Positions 1 to 9,571 of a stretch of DNA of 49,861 bases are shown here, piece by piece. Every line of letters begins with the position of its first letter. Position 1 is the stretch's first letter. This DNA comes from Burkholderiales bacterium (lineage in GTDB: Bacteria; Pseudomonadota; Gammaproteobacteria; Burkholderiales; Burkholderiaceae_C): contig JANXYH010000047.1 of the NCBI GenBank assembly GCA_025350145.1, positions 1-49,861 on the forward strand, read 5' to 3'. The notes below the pieces were generated by a model. That model had not been told where the DNA came from. It searched no databases and saw nothing but the letters and a program-made list of their open reading frames with translations. A program made the position numbers and the translations under genes.

Positions 1-1398
<1,398 letters not shown>

Positions 1399-1409
1399 AG
1401 CCATCCTTG

Positions 1410-3452
1410 TCAGCGACCCAGCACCTGCCGCAGCGTCGCGGTCAGGTTCTCTGCGGTCAGTTTGAAGTGTTGGAACAACGCCGACGCCGGCGCACTCTCG
1501 CCATAGCTGTCAATGCCCAGTACCGCCGCGCAGCCGTATTTCCACCAGCCGTCGGTAACGCCGGCCTCGACCGCCACCCGCGGCAGCTTGGCCGGCAGCA
1601 CGCTGGCCTGGTAGGCCGGGGTCTGCCGATCGAACACGCTGGTCGAGGGCATCGACACCACCCGCACCGCGATCTTGAGTTGCGCCAGCGCGGCCTGGGC
1701 ATGGAGTGCCAATTGCACCTCGCTGCCGGTGGCGATGATCACCGCTTTGGCGCGGCCCTTGAGCCCCACCTCGCTGGGCTCGGCCAGCACGTAGCCGCCC
1801 TTGGCGATGTCGTCCAGACCGGCCTTGGGGGCGTAGGCCAGGTTCTGCCGTGACAGCAGCAACGCGCTCGGCCGCGACTTGTTCTGGATCGCGCAGGCCC
1901 AGGCCACCGCCGTCTCGGCGGTGTCTCCCGGGCGCCAGACATCCAGCCCCGGGATCAGCCGCAGGCTGGCGGCGTGCTCAACGCTCTGGTGGGTAGGCCC
2001 GTCTTCGCCCAGGCCGATCGAATCGTGGGTAAAGACATGGATCACCCGCGCCTTCATCAGCGCCGCCATGCGGATGGCATTGCGGCTGTAATCGCTGAAG
2101 GTCAAGAAGGTGCCGCCGTAGGGGATGAAACCGCCGTGCAGGGCCACGCCGTTCATCACCGCGGCCATGCCAAATTCGCGCACCCCGTAGTTGATATGCC
2201 GTCCAGGCACGCCGTTGGCCAGCAGCGGCGCGCCTTCGGCGTCAAAGCGCAAGGGCGCGGTGGCGCTGGTGTTGGTCAGGTTCGAGCCGGTCAGGTCGGC
2301 CGAGCCGCCGAGCAACTCCGGCAGCGCCTGGGTGAAGGCCTCGAGCGCGATTTGGCTGGCCTTGCGGCTGGCCACGGTCGCGGCCTGGCGGTGCGCTGCC
2401 ACGGCCACGTCCACGGCGGTCTGGGCAAAGCCGGTGGGCAGTTCACCGGCGCTGCGCCGCGCCAGTTCTGCCGCCAGCGCCGGGTGGGCCTTCTGGTAGC
2501 GCACAAACGCCTTGTGGCATTGCGCCTGCAGCTTGGCGCCGCTCTTGCGCGCATCCCAGTTGGCATACACCGCCTTGGGCACGACGAAGGCCTCGGCCGT
2601 CCAGCCCAGTGCCGCGCGCGTCAGTTGGATCTCCTCGGCGCCCAGCGGCTCGCCATGGGCCTTGGCGGTGCCGGCCCGGTTCGGCGACCCCTTGCCGATG
2701 GCGGTCTTGCAGATGATGATCGTCGGCTGGGTCTGGCTGGACTTGGCCTGTGCCAGCGCGGCGTCGACCGCGTCCACGTCATGGCCGTCAATCGGCCCGA
2801 TCACGTTCCACTGGTAGGCTGCGAAGCGCTTGGCCACGTCGTCGACAAACCAGGGCGCAACCGGCCCGTCGATCGAGATGTCGTTGGCGTCGTACAGCGC
2901 CACGAGCTTGTTCAGCTTCCAGGCGCCGGCCAAGGCGCAGGCCTCGTGGCTGATGCCCTCCATCAGGCAACCGTCGCCGAGGAACACATAGGTGCGGTGG
3001 TCGACTACCGCGTGGCCCGGCCGGTTGAACTGCGCCGCCAGCAGCTTCTCGGCCAGCGCCATGCCGACCGCATTGCTGAGGCCCTGGCCGAGCGGGCCGG
3101 TGGTGGTCTCGACGCCGGGCGTCAGCCCATGCTCCGGGTGGCCCGGGGTCTTGCTGTGGAGCTGGCGGAAGTTGCGCAACTCATCCACCGGCAGGTCATA
3201 GCCGCTGAGGTGCAGCAGCGCATACAGCAGCATCGAGGCATGGCCGTTGGACAGCACGAAGCGGTCGCGATTGGGCCACTGCGGGTCGGCTGGGTTGTGG
3301 CGCAAATGGCGGTCCCACAAGGCCACGGCCATCTCGGCCATGCCCATCGGCGCGCCGGGGTGGCCGGAGTTGGCCTGCTGCACGGCGTCCATCGCCAGGG
3401 CGCGGATGGCATTGGCCATCTGAGAGCTATTTTTGGATGTCGAGGTGGCCAT
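1410..3452 (-). CDS. tkt: Transketolase
   Basis: Thiamine-diphosphate enzyme that moves two-carbon ketol units between sugar phosphates in the pentose phosphate pathway or Calvin cycle. The 680-residue product has the typical length. The N-terminal part contains the conserved [10 protein letters not shown] block and the thiamine-diphosphate signature beginning [10 protein letters not shown] near residue 159 and ending in the NDI segment. The pyrimidine-domain region [19 protein letters not shown] and the downstream [15 protein letters not shown] are also typical. The frame stays open 33 codons upstream, but the start [12 protein letters not shown] fits family N-termini and the upstream residues look non-coding. 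It is first in a minus-strand run with the PKD-like gene and gap, and is divergent from murU across about 150 bases that must hold both promoters. Confidence 0.96.
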   Translation of the reverse strand: MATSTSKNSSQMANAIRALAMDAVQQANSGHPGAPMGMAEMAVALWDRHLRHNPADPQWPNRDRFVLSNGHASMLLYALLHLSGYDLPVDELRNFRQLHSKTPGHPEHGLTPGVETTTGPLGQGLSNAVGMALAEKLLAAQFNRPGHAVVDHRTYVFLGDGCLMEGISHEACALAGAWKLNKLVALYDANDISIDGPVAPWFVDDVAKRFAAYQWNVIGPIDGHDVDAVDAALAQAKSSQTQPTIIICKTAIGKGSPNRAGTAKAHGEPLGAEEIQLTRAALGWTAEAFVVPKAVYANWDARKSGAKLQAQCHKAFVRYQKAHPALAAELARRSAGELPTGFAQTAVDVAVAAHRQAATVASRKASQIALEAFTQALPELLGGSADLTGSNLTNTSATAPLRFDAEGAPLLANGVPGRHINYGVREFGMAAVMNGVALHGGFIPYGGTFLTFSDYSRNAIRMAALMKARVIHVFTHDSIGLGEDGPTHQSVEHAASLRLIPGLDVWRPGDTAETAVAWACAIQNKSRPSALLLSRQNLAYAPKAGLDDIAKGGYVLAEPSEVGLKGRAKAVIIATGSEVQLALHAQAALAQLKIAVRVVSMPSTSVFDRQTPAYQASVLPAKLPRVAVEAGVTDGWWKYGCAAVLGIDSYGESAPASALFQHFKLTAENLTATLRQVLGR

Positions 3453-3604
3453 GCGGATGGCCCCGCAAGGGGCTCCAAGGGTCGGCGGAAGGTGGGCAAG
3501 CGAAGCCGCAGAGTTTAGCGGCGCGGCTTGTCGGCCCACCGCAGTGGACAATCCGCCGCGCCGTGACGCGACCGTCTGTCAACCTGCCCGCCAACCTGCC
3601 CGCC

Positions 3605-4291
3605 ATGATCCTGGCTGCCGGCAGGGGCGAGCGGATGCGCCCCCTGACCGACAACTGCCCCAAACCGCTGCTGCCGGTCTGGGGCAGGCCCATGGTCGAG
3701 TGGCATCTGCTGGCCCTGGCCAAGGCCGGGGTGCGTGAGGTGGTGATCAACACCGCCTGGCGGGAGGATATGTTTCCGGCGGCTCTGGGCGACGGTGCGC
3801 GATGGGGCCTGCGCATCCACTATTCGCAGGAGGGCCGGGACCATGGCGCGGCGCTTGAAACCGCCGGCGGCATTGCCAAGGCGTTGCCGCTGCTGGGCGA
3901 TGCCTTTTGGTTGGTCTCCGGCGACATCGTCGCCCCCGGGATGGGATTTGACGGCCTTCAGGCCAGGCAGTTTGTCGACAGGGCCGCAGACCTGGCGACC
4001 ATCTGGCTGGTGCCAAACCCGGCATTTCATCCCGACGGCGACTTCGCCCTGAGCGCTGGCGGCCGCGCACAGCGTCCGCCGCAGGCCACAGACCGGCCGC
4101 TGACCTACGCCAACATCGCGCTGTTGCGACCGGCGCTGGTGGCCAGCGTGCGTCCGGGCAGCCCCGCGCCACTCGGGCCACTTTTGTTTGCCGCCGCCAA
4201 TGCCGGCCGCCTGGCCGGCCAGATGCTGGACGGCCCCTGGCACAACCTCGGTACGCCGGCCCAATGGCAGGCCATGCAGACTGCGCCATGA
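3605..4291 (+). CDS. murU: N-acetylmuramate 1-phosphate uridylyltransferase-like nucleotidyltransferase
   Basis: Predicted sugar-1-phosphate nucleotidyltransferase of about 228 residues. It opens MILAAGRGERMRPLTD, the glycine-rich nucleotide loop, followed by CPKPLLPVWGRPM with the conserved K-P-L. VSGDIVAP is the metal-binding acidic loop, and the C-terminal HNLGTPAQW is typical of MurU. MurU makes UDP-MurNAc from MurNAc 1-phosphate in the fosfomycin-resistant peptidoglycan recycling route of Pseudomonas and related bacteria. The usual partner kinase AmgK is not adjacent here, so the assignment rests on sequence only. The start could instead be an in-frame GTG at 3563. The stop overlaps the next gene's ATG, so the two are translationally coupled. 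Confidence 0.82.
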   Translation: MILAAGRGERMRPLTDNCPKPLLPVWGRPMVEWHLLALAKAGVREVVINTAWREDMFPAALGDGARWGLRIHYSQEGRDHGAALETAGGIAKALPLLGDAFWLVSGDIVAPGMGFDGLQARQFVDRAADLATIWLVPNPAFHPDGDFALSAGGRAQRPPQATDRPLTYANIALLRPALVASVRPGSPAPLGPLLFAAANAGRLAGQMLDGPWHNLGTPAQWQAMQTAP

Positions 4292-5508
4292 ACAGCGCGA
4301 CCGCCAGCCTGAAGCTCGGCATCGTCGGCGCCGGCCCGGCCGGCCTGGCACTGGCCCTGCTCGCGGCCAAGCGCTTGCCGCAGGCCGACATCACCCTCTT
4401 TGACGCCCGGCCGCTGGACAAGGATGTCTCCGGCGACCCGCGCGCCCTGGCCATGGCCCTGGGCAGCGTGCAGATGCTGCAGCGCCTGAACGCCTGGCCG
4501 GCCGACCGCGCCCAGGCCATCACCGAGGTGCTGGTGTCGCAAGCGCCGCCCACCTTGCAATGGCGCGGGCTACCGGCCGAACTGCGGCTGCGGGCCGCTG
4601 ACCTGGGCACCGACATGTTGGGTGCGGTGCTGCACTACGGCAGCCTGGTGGCGGCAATGCAACAGGTCTGGCTGGCCGCCGAGCGGCAATCGCCCCAGCG
4701 CCTGCACAGCCGCTTCGGCGCCCCGGTACGCGCGATCAAACCGATTGAAGCTGGACAACGCGTCGAGATCGACGCCCAGATCGTCGAGGCATTCGACCTG
4801 GCCGTGGTTGCCGAGGGCGGCGTCTTCGCCGAGCAGTCCCGCAAAGCCCTGAGCCACGACTACCGCCAGACCGCCTGGGTAGGCCGGGTCGGGTTGGCGG
4901 ATGGCACCGCCGGGCTGGCGGTCGAGCGGTTCACCCGCGACGGCCCGATCGCCCTGCTCCCGCTGCCGGGTCCGGACCTGAATGCACCCCGTCTGCGCCC
5001 TGCCGCCTTGGTGTGGTGCGTGCCGAATGGCGACGACCCGGTTGCCGGTCTGGACAACGATCAACGCATGGCCGTGCTCAATGCCCGTCTGCCCGCCGCC
5101 GCAGGCCGCGTTGCCTGGCTGTCCCCGCTGAAGCAATTTGCACTGGGCTTGAACGCCGAGCGCAGCCTGGTGGATGGCCGACTGTTGCGCATCGGCAACG
5201 CTGCCCAAACGCTCCACCCGGTCGCCGGGCAAGGCCTGAATCTGGGCCTGCGCGACGCCTACGCGCTGGTGCAGGCGCTGCGCCAGGCTGATGGCGGCCA
5301 ATCGATGGAACGCACCCTGCGCCAGGTGGAATGGTCGCGTGGCCCCGACCGCTGGAGCATGATCGCCACCACCGATTTCCTGGCGCGCAGCTTCACCTGG
5401 CGCTGGCCCGGCTTGGCAGCCCTGCGCGGCCTGGGCTTGGCCGGCTTGGCAGCAGCACCGCCGCTGCAAAGGCTTCTGGCCAAACAGATGATGTTTGGCC
5501 GGCGCTGA
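4288..5508 (+). CDS. UbiH/UbiF-family FAD-dependent monooxygenase
   Basis: 406-residue flavoprotein hydroxylase, probably for ring hydroxylation in ubiquinone synthesis. The FAD-binding Rossmann motif GIVGAGPAGLAL lies at residues 10-21. The family signature GNAAQTLHPVAGQGLNLGL, which binds the flavin diphosphate and ribitol, is present near residue 300. An Asp follows (RDAYALVQAL). The central DG motif is less standard (VVAEGG instead of an obvious ADG), so substrate and catalytic competence are not certain. The ATG lies inside the murU stop (ATGA overlap). UbiH, UbiF and UbiI cannot be separated by eye. Confidence 0.87.
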   Translation: MNSATASLKLGIVGAGPAGLALALLAAKRLPQADITLFDARPLDKDVSGDPRALAMALGSVQMLQRLNAWPADRAQAITEVLVSQAPPTLQWRGLPAELRLRAADLGTDMLGAVLHYGSLVAAMQQVWLAAERQSPQRLHSRFGAPVRAIKPIEAGQRVEIDAQIVEAFDLAVVAEGGVFAEQSRKALSHDYRQTAWVGRVGLADGTAGLAVERFTRDGPIALLPLPGPDLNAPRLRPAALVWCVPNGDDPVAGLDNDQRMAVLNARLPAAAGRVAWLSPLKQFALGLNAERSLVDGRLLRIGNAAQTLHPVAGQGLNLGLRDAYALVQALRQADGGQSMERTLRQVEWSRGPDRWSMIATTDFLARSFTWRWPGLAALRGLGLAGLAAAPPLQRLLAKQMMFGRR

Positions 5509-5544
5509 ACTTCAAGCGCTGCCGCCCTGCCCGCAGACGGCCAC

Positions 5545-5580
5545 ACGCCCGGCCATCTGCCCGGCCATACGCCCGGACAT
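5545..5580. repeat. Three imperfect 12-bp tandem repeats
   Basis: Units ACGCCCGGCCAT, CTGCCCGGCCAT and ACGCCCGGACAT follow each other without a gap in the convergent spacer after the monooxygenase gene. No coding role is seen. Confidence 0.7.
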
Positions 5581-5594
5581 CCGCAAAATGCAAA

Positions 5595-5616
5595 ACGGCG
5601 TCACCAAGGACGCCGT
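5595..5616 (-). terminator. Rho-independent terminator of the PEP-CTERM gene
   Basis: Perfect 8-bp stem (ACGGCGTC with GACGCCGT) and a 6-base loop. On the minus strand it is followed by TTTTGCATTTTG, so it mainly ends the PEP-CTERM transcript about 50 bases after the stop. On the plus strand the tail is CTTGTT, so weak bidirectional use for the converging monooxygenase gene is possible. Confidence 0.8.
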
Positions 5617-5664
5617 CTTGTTGGCCCCGCGAAGGGCCAAACCGTCTGAATCAGACCGCTTGTA

Positions 5665-6600
5665 TCAGGCCGCCTGCTTGCGGCGCGAGCGCAGCAGCGC
5701 CAGCCCGACCAGGGCAAAACCACCGAGCGCCAGCGCACCAGGCTCAGGAATCTCAAAGGAATTGTTCGCGTCAGACTGGAAGATGAAATTCGGGCCAGCG
5801 AGGCCGTTGATCGGACCGATGGCGGTGGCCGTGTCATCGGTCACCAGGCCGGAACTGAAGCGACGCGACGGATCCACCTGCTTGTAAGGCGTGATCAGCG
5901 AAGAATTGATCGCGATCTTGCTGGCCAGCCGGAGGTCAGGGAAGTAGGCCGCATCAACGAACGTCACCGTCGCAATGATATCGGCCGAGCCAATCGTCGA
6001 CAACGTGGTGACGCCCGGCCAATCGTTGATGCCAGCCTGGTCCAGCGCCCCCAACGCACCGCGCACCGTAGCCGTCTGGCTTGAATCGCCGCCGTCAATC
6101 CTGCCGCTGAGGATGCCAGGGCCAGCGCAGCCAAAGCCAACGCCCGTCAGGTTGTTGCCAATCGCCAACTTGGCACACATCTTGAAAGTGCCGCCACCGT
6201 CCAACACGAACTCATTGTTCAGTTTGAACGCGCCGCCACCCAAGGACGTAAAGCTGGCGCCCACCACCTTCTCGGTGAACGAGGCCACGAAGGTGAAAAA
6301 CTTGCCGCCAGCACCGTTGCTGAACAGGTTGGTGGTGTCCAGCGCCTGAACCGAACCCAGGTTGGCCTGGTACAGATCTTTGATCGTGCTGCCGATCGCC
6401 AGCGGAGCGCCGCCGCCGGAACCGTTCAGTGCATTGGTGTTGCCTGGCGCCTGGTCAAGCAAGCCGCCGCCGTTGATCAGGCCGACGCCAGTCCCGCCGC
6501 CGAGTGGGTTGAACTGGAATGTGATCGATGCCTGAGCGGGCCCGATCAGTGCGGCCAAGCCGGCGGCAGCCAGGGCCGTGAGCAGTTTGTTGAGCTTCAT
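5665..6600 (-). CDS. PEP-CTERM sorting-domain protein
   Basis: 311-residue exported protein. It has an N-terminal signal peptide (MKLNKLLTALAAAGLAAL, probable cleavage after AQA). The C-terminal tail has PEP at 285-287, a hydrophobic helix (ALALGGFALVGLALL) and the basic end RSRRKQ. This is the tripartite signal recognised by exosortase (XrtA) for sorting to the outside of Gram-negative cells, often in exopolysaccharide-producing bacteria. The body is Gly-, Asn- and Leu-rich, low in Cys, with no recognised enzymatic motif. GAGAGGA lies about 7 bases before the chosen ATG. An earlier in-frame ATG at 6669 is rejected because it overlaps the sigma-54 promoter. The prsK, prsR and prsT genes lie nearby. 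The exosortase is not in the window. Confidence 0.93.
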   Translation of the reverse strand: MKLNKLLTALAAAGLAALIGPAQASITFQFNPLGGGTGVGLINGGGLLDQAPGNTNALNGSGGGAPLAIGSTIKDLYQANLGSVQALDTTNLFSNGAGGKFFTFVASFTEKVVGASFTSLGGGAFKLNNEFVLDGGGTFKMCAKLAIGNNLTGVGFGCAGPGILSGRIDGGDSSQTATVRGALGALDQAGINDWPGVTTLSTIGSADIIATVTFVDAAYFPDLRLASKIAINSSLITPYKQVDPSRRFSSGLVTDDTATAIGPINGLAGPNFIFQSDANNSFEIPEPGALALGGFALVGLALLRSRRKQAA

Positions 6601-6657
6601 ATAAATCCTCTCTGTGATCCAGTGCTGGACGACATGTCCGCCTTCAACGACTTCATG

Positions 6658-6673
6658 AGCAATCATCATGCCA
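6658..6673 (-). promoter_or_regulatory. Sigma-54 (-24/-12) promoter of the PEP-CTERM gene
   Basis: Read on the minus strand the site is TGGCATGATGATTGCT, against the RpoN consensus TGGCAC-N5-TTGCW. The invariant GG and GC are present with exactly ten bases between them, and only the last base of TGGCAC differs. Transcription would start near 6646, leaving an untranslated leader of about 45 bases with a good ribosome binding site. A matching activator with the sigma-54-contacting GAFTGA loop (PrsR) is encoded at 12602-13978. Confidence 0.82.
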
Positions 6674-7373
6674 GTTCCGCAAAAGTTGCTTCAAAACAAG
6701 CACTTAGCATGATCGCCGCGGGCAACATCCGGTAACGGCTCGGGCGACTGTAAATTCCACCGACACCCTGGCGACTGCCAGACCTGCCTCGGACACCCGA
6801 TCAGACAGTGCTGAAGGCAACCTGAAGCCCGTGCCAACAGCGATCGGGAGCGCCCCCGCGAGTGTCGCAAACGGCCACCACCGAAGGCCAGTCAGCCTGC
6901 ACTTTTTTTCATTGCGCCTAGGGAAGCGGCTTCCAGCCGGGGCAGGATGCGCCTGAGCACTGCCCACCCATGCCCAGATCATGAGAGGCTGGGTACAGAA
7001 CAGGCCCACAGATGAGCCCGTCCGCAAGCGCAGCACGGCAACGCGGAAGCACAGAACAAGCTGGTGAGCGCATGCCTAGGGATTGATCCTTGCCGTGCCC
7101 CATGCAAAAATGGAACGCGCAGAGACATGGAACGGATTGACGGTAAAGGCGGGCAAGGTTCACTGATACCTTTTCCCAGACACCGCTGAAATTTCATCGT
7201 CGATGTCATAGGAGATGTGGAAAGGAAAGCCTTTTTCTCGCCCTTCAACCGCCAATGTTGAGGGCCTGTTCAACGCATACACCGACCACGCGGAACGCCC
7301 GAAAAGATAAGTTTCAGCCTTCTTCGATCTGCGCGTTACTTATTACCCAATCTACCCCACTTGAGGCTATGCA
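6674..7373. other. Long intergenic region without a convincing gene
   Basis: About 700 bases between the divergent PEP-CTERM and permease genes. Several short frames of 80-110 codons exist on the minus strand around 6704-7248. They overlap one another, have atypical composition and lack good ribosome binding sites, so I do not call them. The stretch must hold the activator site of the PEP-CTERM promoter and the promoter of the permease. No tRNA, IS end or strong hairpin was seen. Confidence 0.5.
6749..6765. promoter_or_regulatory. Candidate upstream activator site (TGTAAAT-N5-CGACA)
   Basis: About 85 bases upstream of the sigma-54 element lies TGTAAATTCCACCGACA, at the usual distance of an enhancer bound by an NtrC-type activator. 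It is singled out only by position and by its two distinct half-blocks. There is no second copy in the window to confirm it. Confidence 0.3.
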
Positions 7374-8789
7374 GTGAAGACATTGTCCATCGCCTTGAGA
7401 AATCTCCTGCGCAACGCGCGACGGTCCTTAGCGACCATGCTCGGCATTGCCATCGGCGCAACCGCAATTCTTCTTTTTGGCGGCTACAAGTCGAACATCA
7501 ATTATTCGATGCAGACCGCCTATGTGCGCACCGGTGGCCACCTCCAGATCCAGCAGCGCGACTACTACATGTACGGCAGCGGCAACCCCACCGCCTACGG
7601 CATCCTCAATTACGAACGAATCATCGCCGAACTTCGCGCCGATGCCGAGTTGCGTCATATGATAAGCATGGTGACGCCTACCCTGCAATTCAACGGCATC
7701 GCCGGTAACTATTCAGCCGGAGTATCCCGCACGATCATCGGCAACGGTATAGTCGCGGCCGACCAAGTCAAGTTGCGGTTGTGGAACCCCTATGAGCTGC
7801 ACCTCGACACACCTGAATTGCGATTGGCCAAATCAGCGGGCGATGCGGCGATGGTGGGATTGGGGCTGGCCAGGGTTCTCCACCTTTGCGAGGCACTGCA
7901 CCTGACCGACTGCCCGCAGCAGGAACGACCCGCAGCGGCGCCGGACGGACGGAACATACCGTCCGATGTGGCCGCGCTGAGCCTGCTGGAGGCGGATGCC
8001 CGCCCGAATACGTCTGGTGCGACCCAGGCAGCTGAGCCAGCGCGAAGGATCGAACTGCTGACCAGCAATCCACGAGGCGCGCCGAACGTTGTCTCCCTCA
8101 ACGTGATCAACGCCGAAAGCCAGGGCTTCAAGGAGTTCGATGAAATTTATGTCGTCCTGCACCTCCAACAGGCGCAGAAATTGGTATACGGCGCCCAGCG
8201 CCCGAAAGTCACCTCTATCATCATCCAGCTCCGCGATTCGCAAATGACCGGCAGCGCCAAGGCGCGGATCGAGTCAAAACTGTCCCGCCTGCTCCAAGAC
8301 GAAACTTTGGTCGTCCGCGACTACGCCTTCTTGAATCCCTTTTATGTACAGTCAACACAGATGTTCGACACCATCTTCGGCTTCATGTTCATCCTGATAG
8401 GCGGGATTGTCATGTTCACCGTCAGCAACACCATGAACACCACCGTGGTGGAACGAACTGTTGAAATTGGGACATTGCGCGCGATTGGCCTTCGACGCTC
8501 GGGAATTCGCCTGATGTTCGTTCTTGAAGGCGCGCTGCTGGGTCTTGCCGGCGCCATCTTTGGTCTGATCGTTGCCCTTGGCACGGCGGTCGTCATCAAT
8601 CATTTAGATTTGCATTGGTTACCACCAGGCAGCGCCTCACCGGTGCCGCTGGAATTGTCGGTATGGGGTGAGACCGCAATGATTGTCGGAACGACATGTG
8701 GCCTGATATTGATGGCCACCATCTCGGCATGGTGGCCAGCCTACCGCGCCGCACGCTTGAATGTGGTTGACGCACTGCGCCACGTCTGA
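7374..8789 (+). CDS. FtsX/MacB-type ABC transporter permease
   Basis: 471-residue inner-membrane protein starting at GTG. One N-terminal membrane helix (about 18-36) is followed by a roughly 290-residue periplasmic MacB-core-like domain and three C-terminal helices (about 335-358, 382-408, 430-455). This is the FtsX/LolC/LolE/MacB topology. The conserved stretch ERTVEIGTLRAIGLRR between helices 2 and 3 is the FtsX-family coupling region, and the end WWPAYRAARLNVVDALRHV is typical. Such permeases need a separate ATPase and act in lipoprotein extraction or substrate extrusion. No ATPase gene lies next to it. The following LolA-like gene begins 13 bases after its stop, suggesting joint work on an outer-membrane lipid or lipoprotein cargo. 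Confidence 0.85.
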   Translation: MKTLSIALRNLLRNARRSLATMLGIAIGATAILLFGGYKSNINYSMQTAYVRTGGHLQIQQRDYYMYGSGNPTAYGILNYERIIAELRADAELRHMISMVTPTLQFNGIAGNYSAGVSRTIIGNGIVAADQVKLRLWNPYELHLDTPELRLAKSAGDAAMVGLGLARVLHLCEALHLTDCPQQERPAAAPDGRNIPSDVAALSLLEADARPNTSGATQAAEPARRIELLTSNPRGAPNVVSLNVINAESQGFKEFDEIYVVLHLQQAQKLVYGAQRPKVTSIIIQLRDSQMTGSAKARIESKLSRLLQDETLVVRDYAFLNPFYVQSTQMFDTIFGFMFILIGGIVMFTVSNTMNTTVVERTVEIGTLRAIGLRRSGIRLMFVLEGALLGLAGAIFGLIVALGTAVVINHLDLHWLPPGSASPVPLELSVWGETAMIVGTTCGLILMATISAWWPAYRAARLNVVDALRHV

Positions 8790-8802
8790 AGGAGCCAGCA
8801 AC

Positions 8803-9570
8803 ATGCGATCACGACATTGGTGGCTAGTCCTGTTGGTATGGCACGGCCTGGCACACCCCGCCCAAGACCCCCAGGAACTGCTCGTTGCGAGTGACGCGAT
8901 CCGCAACCCCGGCCGCCCATTCAGTGTCAAGTTGACATTAACAGAATTTGATGCTGGCAAGCAGGTCGACACCAGTGTGCTTGAGAGTTTCGCGCGCGCA
9001 CGCGACGACAGCGGTCAATTTGCCAGCATCGTCCGCTTTCTGATGCCGCCCCGTGATTTCGGCAAACTGATGCTGCGCAATGGTGATGATATGTGGTTCT
9101 TCGACCCCAACACCAAGGCCAGTGTTCGATTATCGCCGCAGCAACGCCTGCTGGGCCAGGCATCCAATGGCGACGTGATCACCGTCAATTTGGCGAAAGA
9201 TTATCTCGCGAAGTCGTCCACCGAGGAAGAAGTGACAGACGGCGAGCGTCGCCGGCGCAATTCCACTAAACTCACACTCGCCGCCAATACAGCCAGCGCC
9301 ACTTACGCCAGTGTCGAACTGTGGGTAGACGCCGAAAACAACCGGCCGATCAAAGGTCGTTTTTTTGCCGAGTCTGGCAGGCTGCTCAAGACAGTCTACT
9401 ATCGAAGATATGAGCCGCAGCTCGGAAAGGATCGACCAACCGAGACTGTCATTATTGACGGCCTGAATCCGCAATCCGTCACGCTAATTCGTTATTCAGA
9501 ATTCGCCACGCCAACCATCCCGCAAACCTGGTTCAACCGAGAGCATCTTCCAAACTTCCGACCGAACTGA
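8803..9570 (+). CDS. LolA-like outer membrane lipoprotein-sorting protein
   Basis: 255-residue periplasmic protein. After a short hydrophobic signal (MRSRHWWLVLLVWHGLAHPAQ) comes the family opening in which a helix (LLVASDAIRNP) leads into a strand. The rest is predicted to be a LolA/LolB-type half barrel, as in the proteins usually annotated as outer membrane lipoprotein-sorting protein. Such proteins often neighbour RND or FtsX-like transporters. AAGGAG is 10-13 bases before the ATG. It is translated immediately after the permease gene and converges with prsT, the two stops being one base apart. The cargo is unknown. Confidence 0.75.
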   Translation: MRSRHWWLVLLVWHGLAHPAQDPQELLVASDAIRNPGRPFSVKLTLTEFDAGKQVDTSVLESFARARDDSGQFASIVRFLMPPRDFGKLMLRNGDDMWFFDPNTKASVRLSPQQRLLGQASNGDVITVNLAKDYLAKSSTEEEVTDGERRRRNSTKLTLAANTASATYASVELWVDAENNRPIKGRFFAESGRLLKTVYYRRYEPQLGKDRPTETVIIDGLNPQSVTLIRYSEFATPTIPQTWFNREHLPNFRPN

Positions 9571-9571
9571 C

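Noticed and set aside
1974..3518. Plus-strand frame of 514 codons across the transketolase gene
   Set aside because: Antisense shadow of tkt; no domain motif and composition typical of shadows.
6704..7248. Overlapping minus-strand frames of 80-110 codons upstream of the permease
   Set aside because: They overlap each other in different frames, show unusual composition and no ribosome binding site; nothing resembles a known protein.
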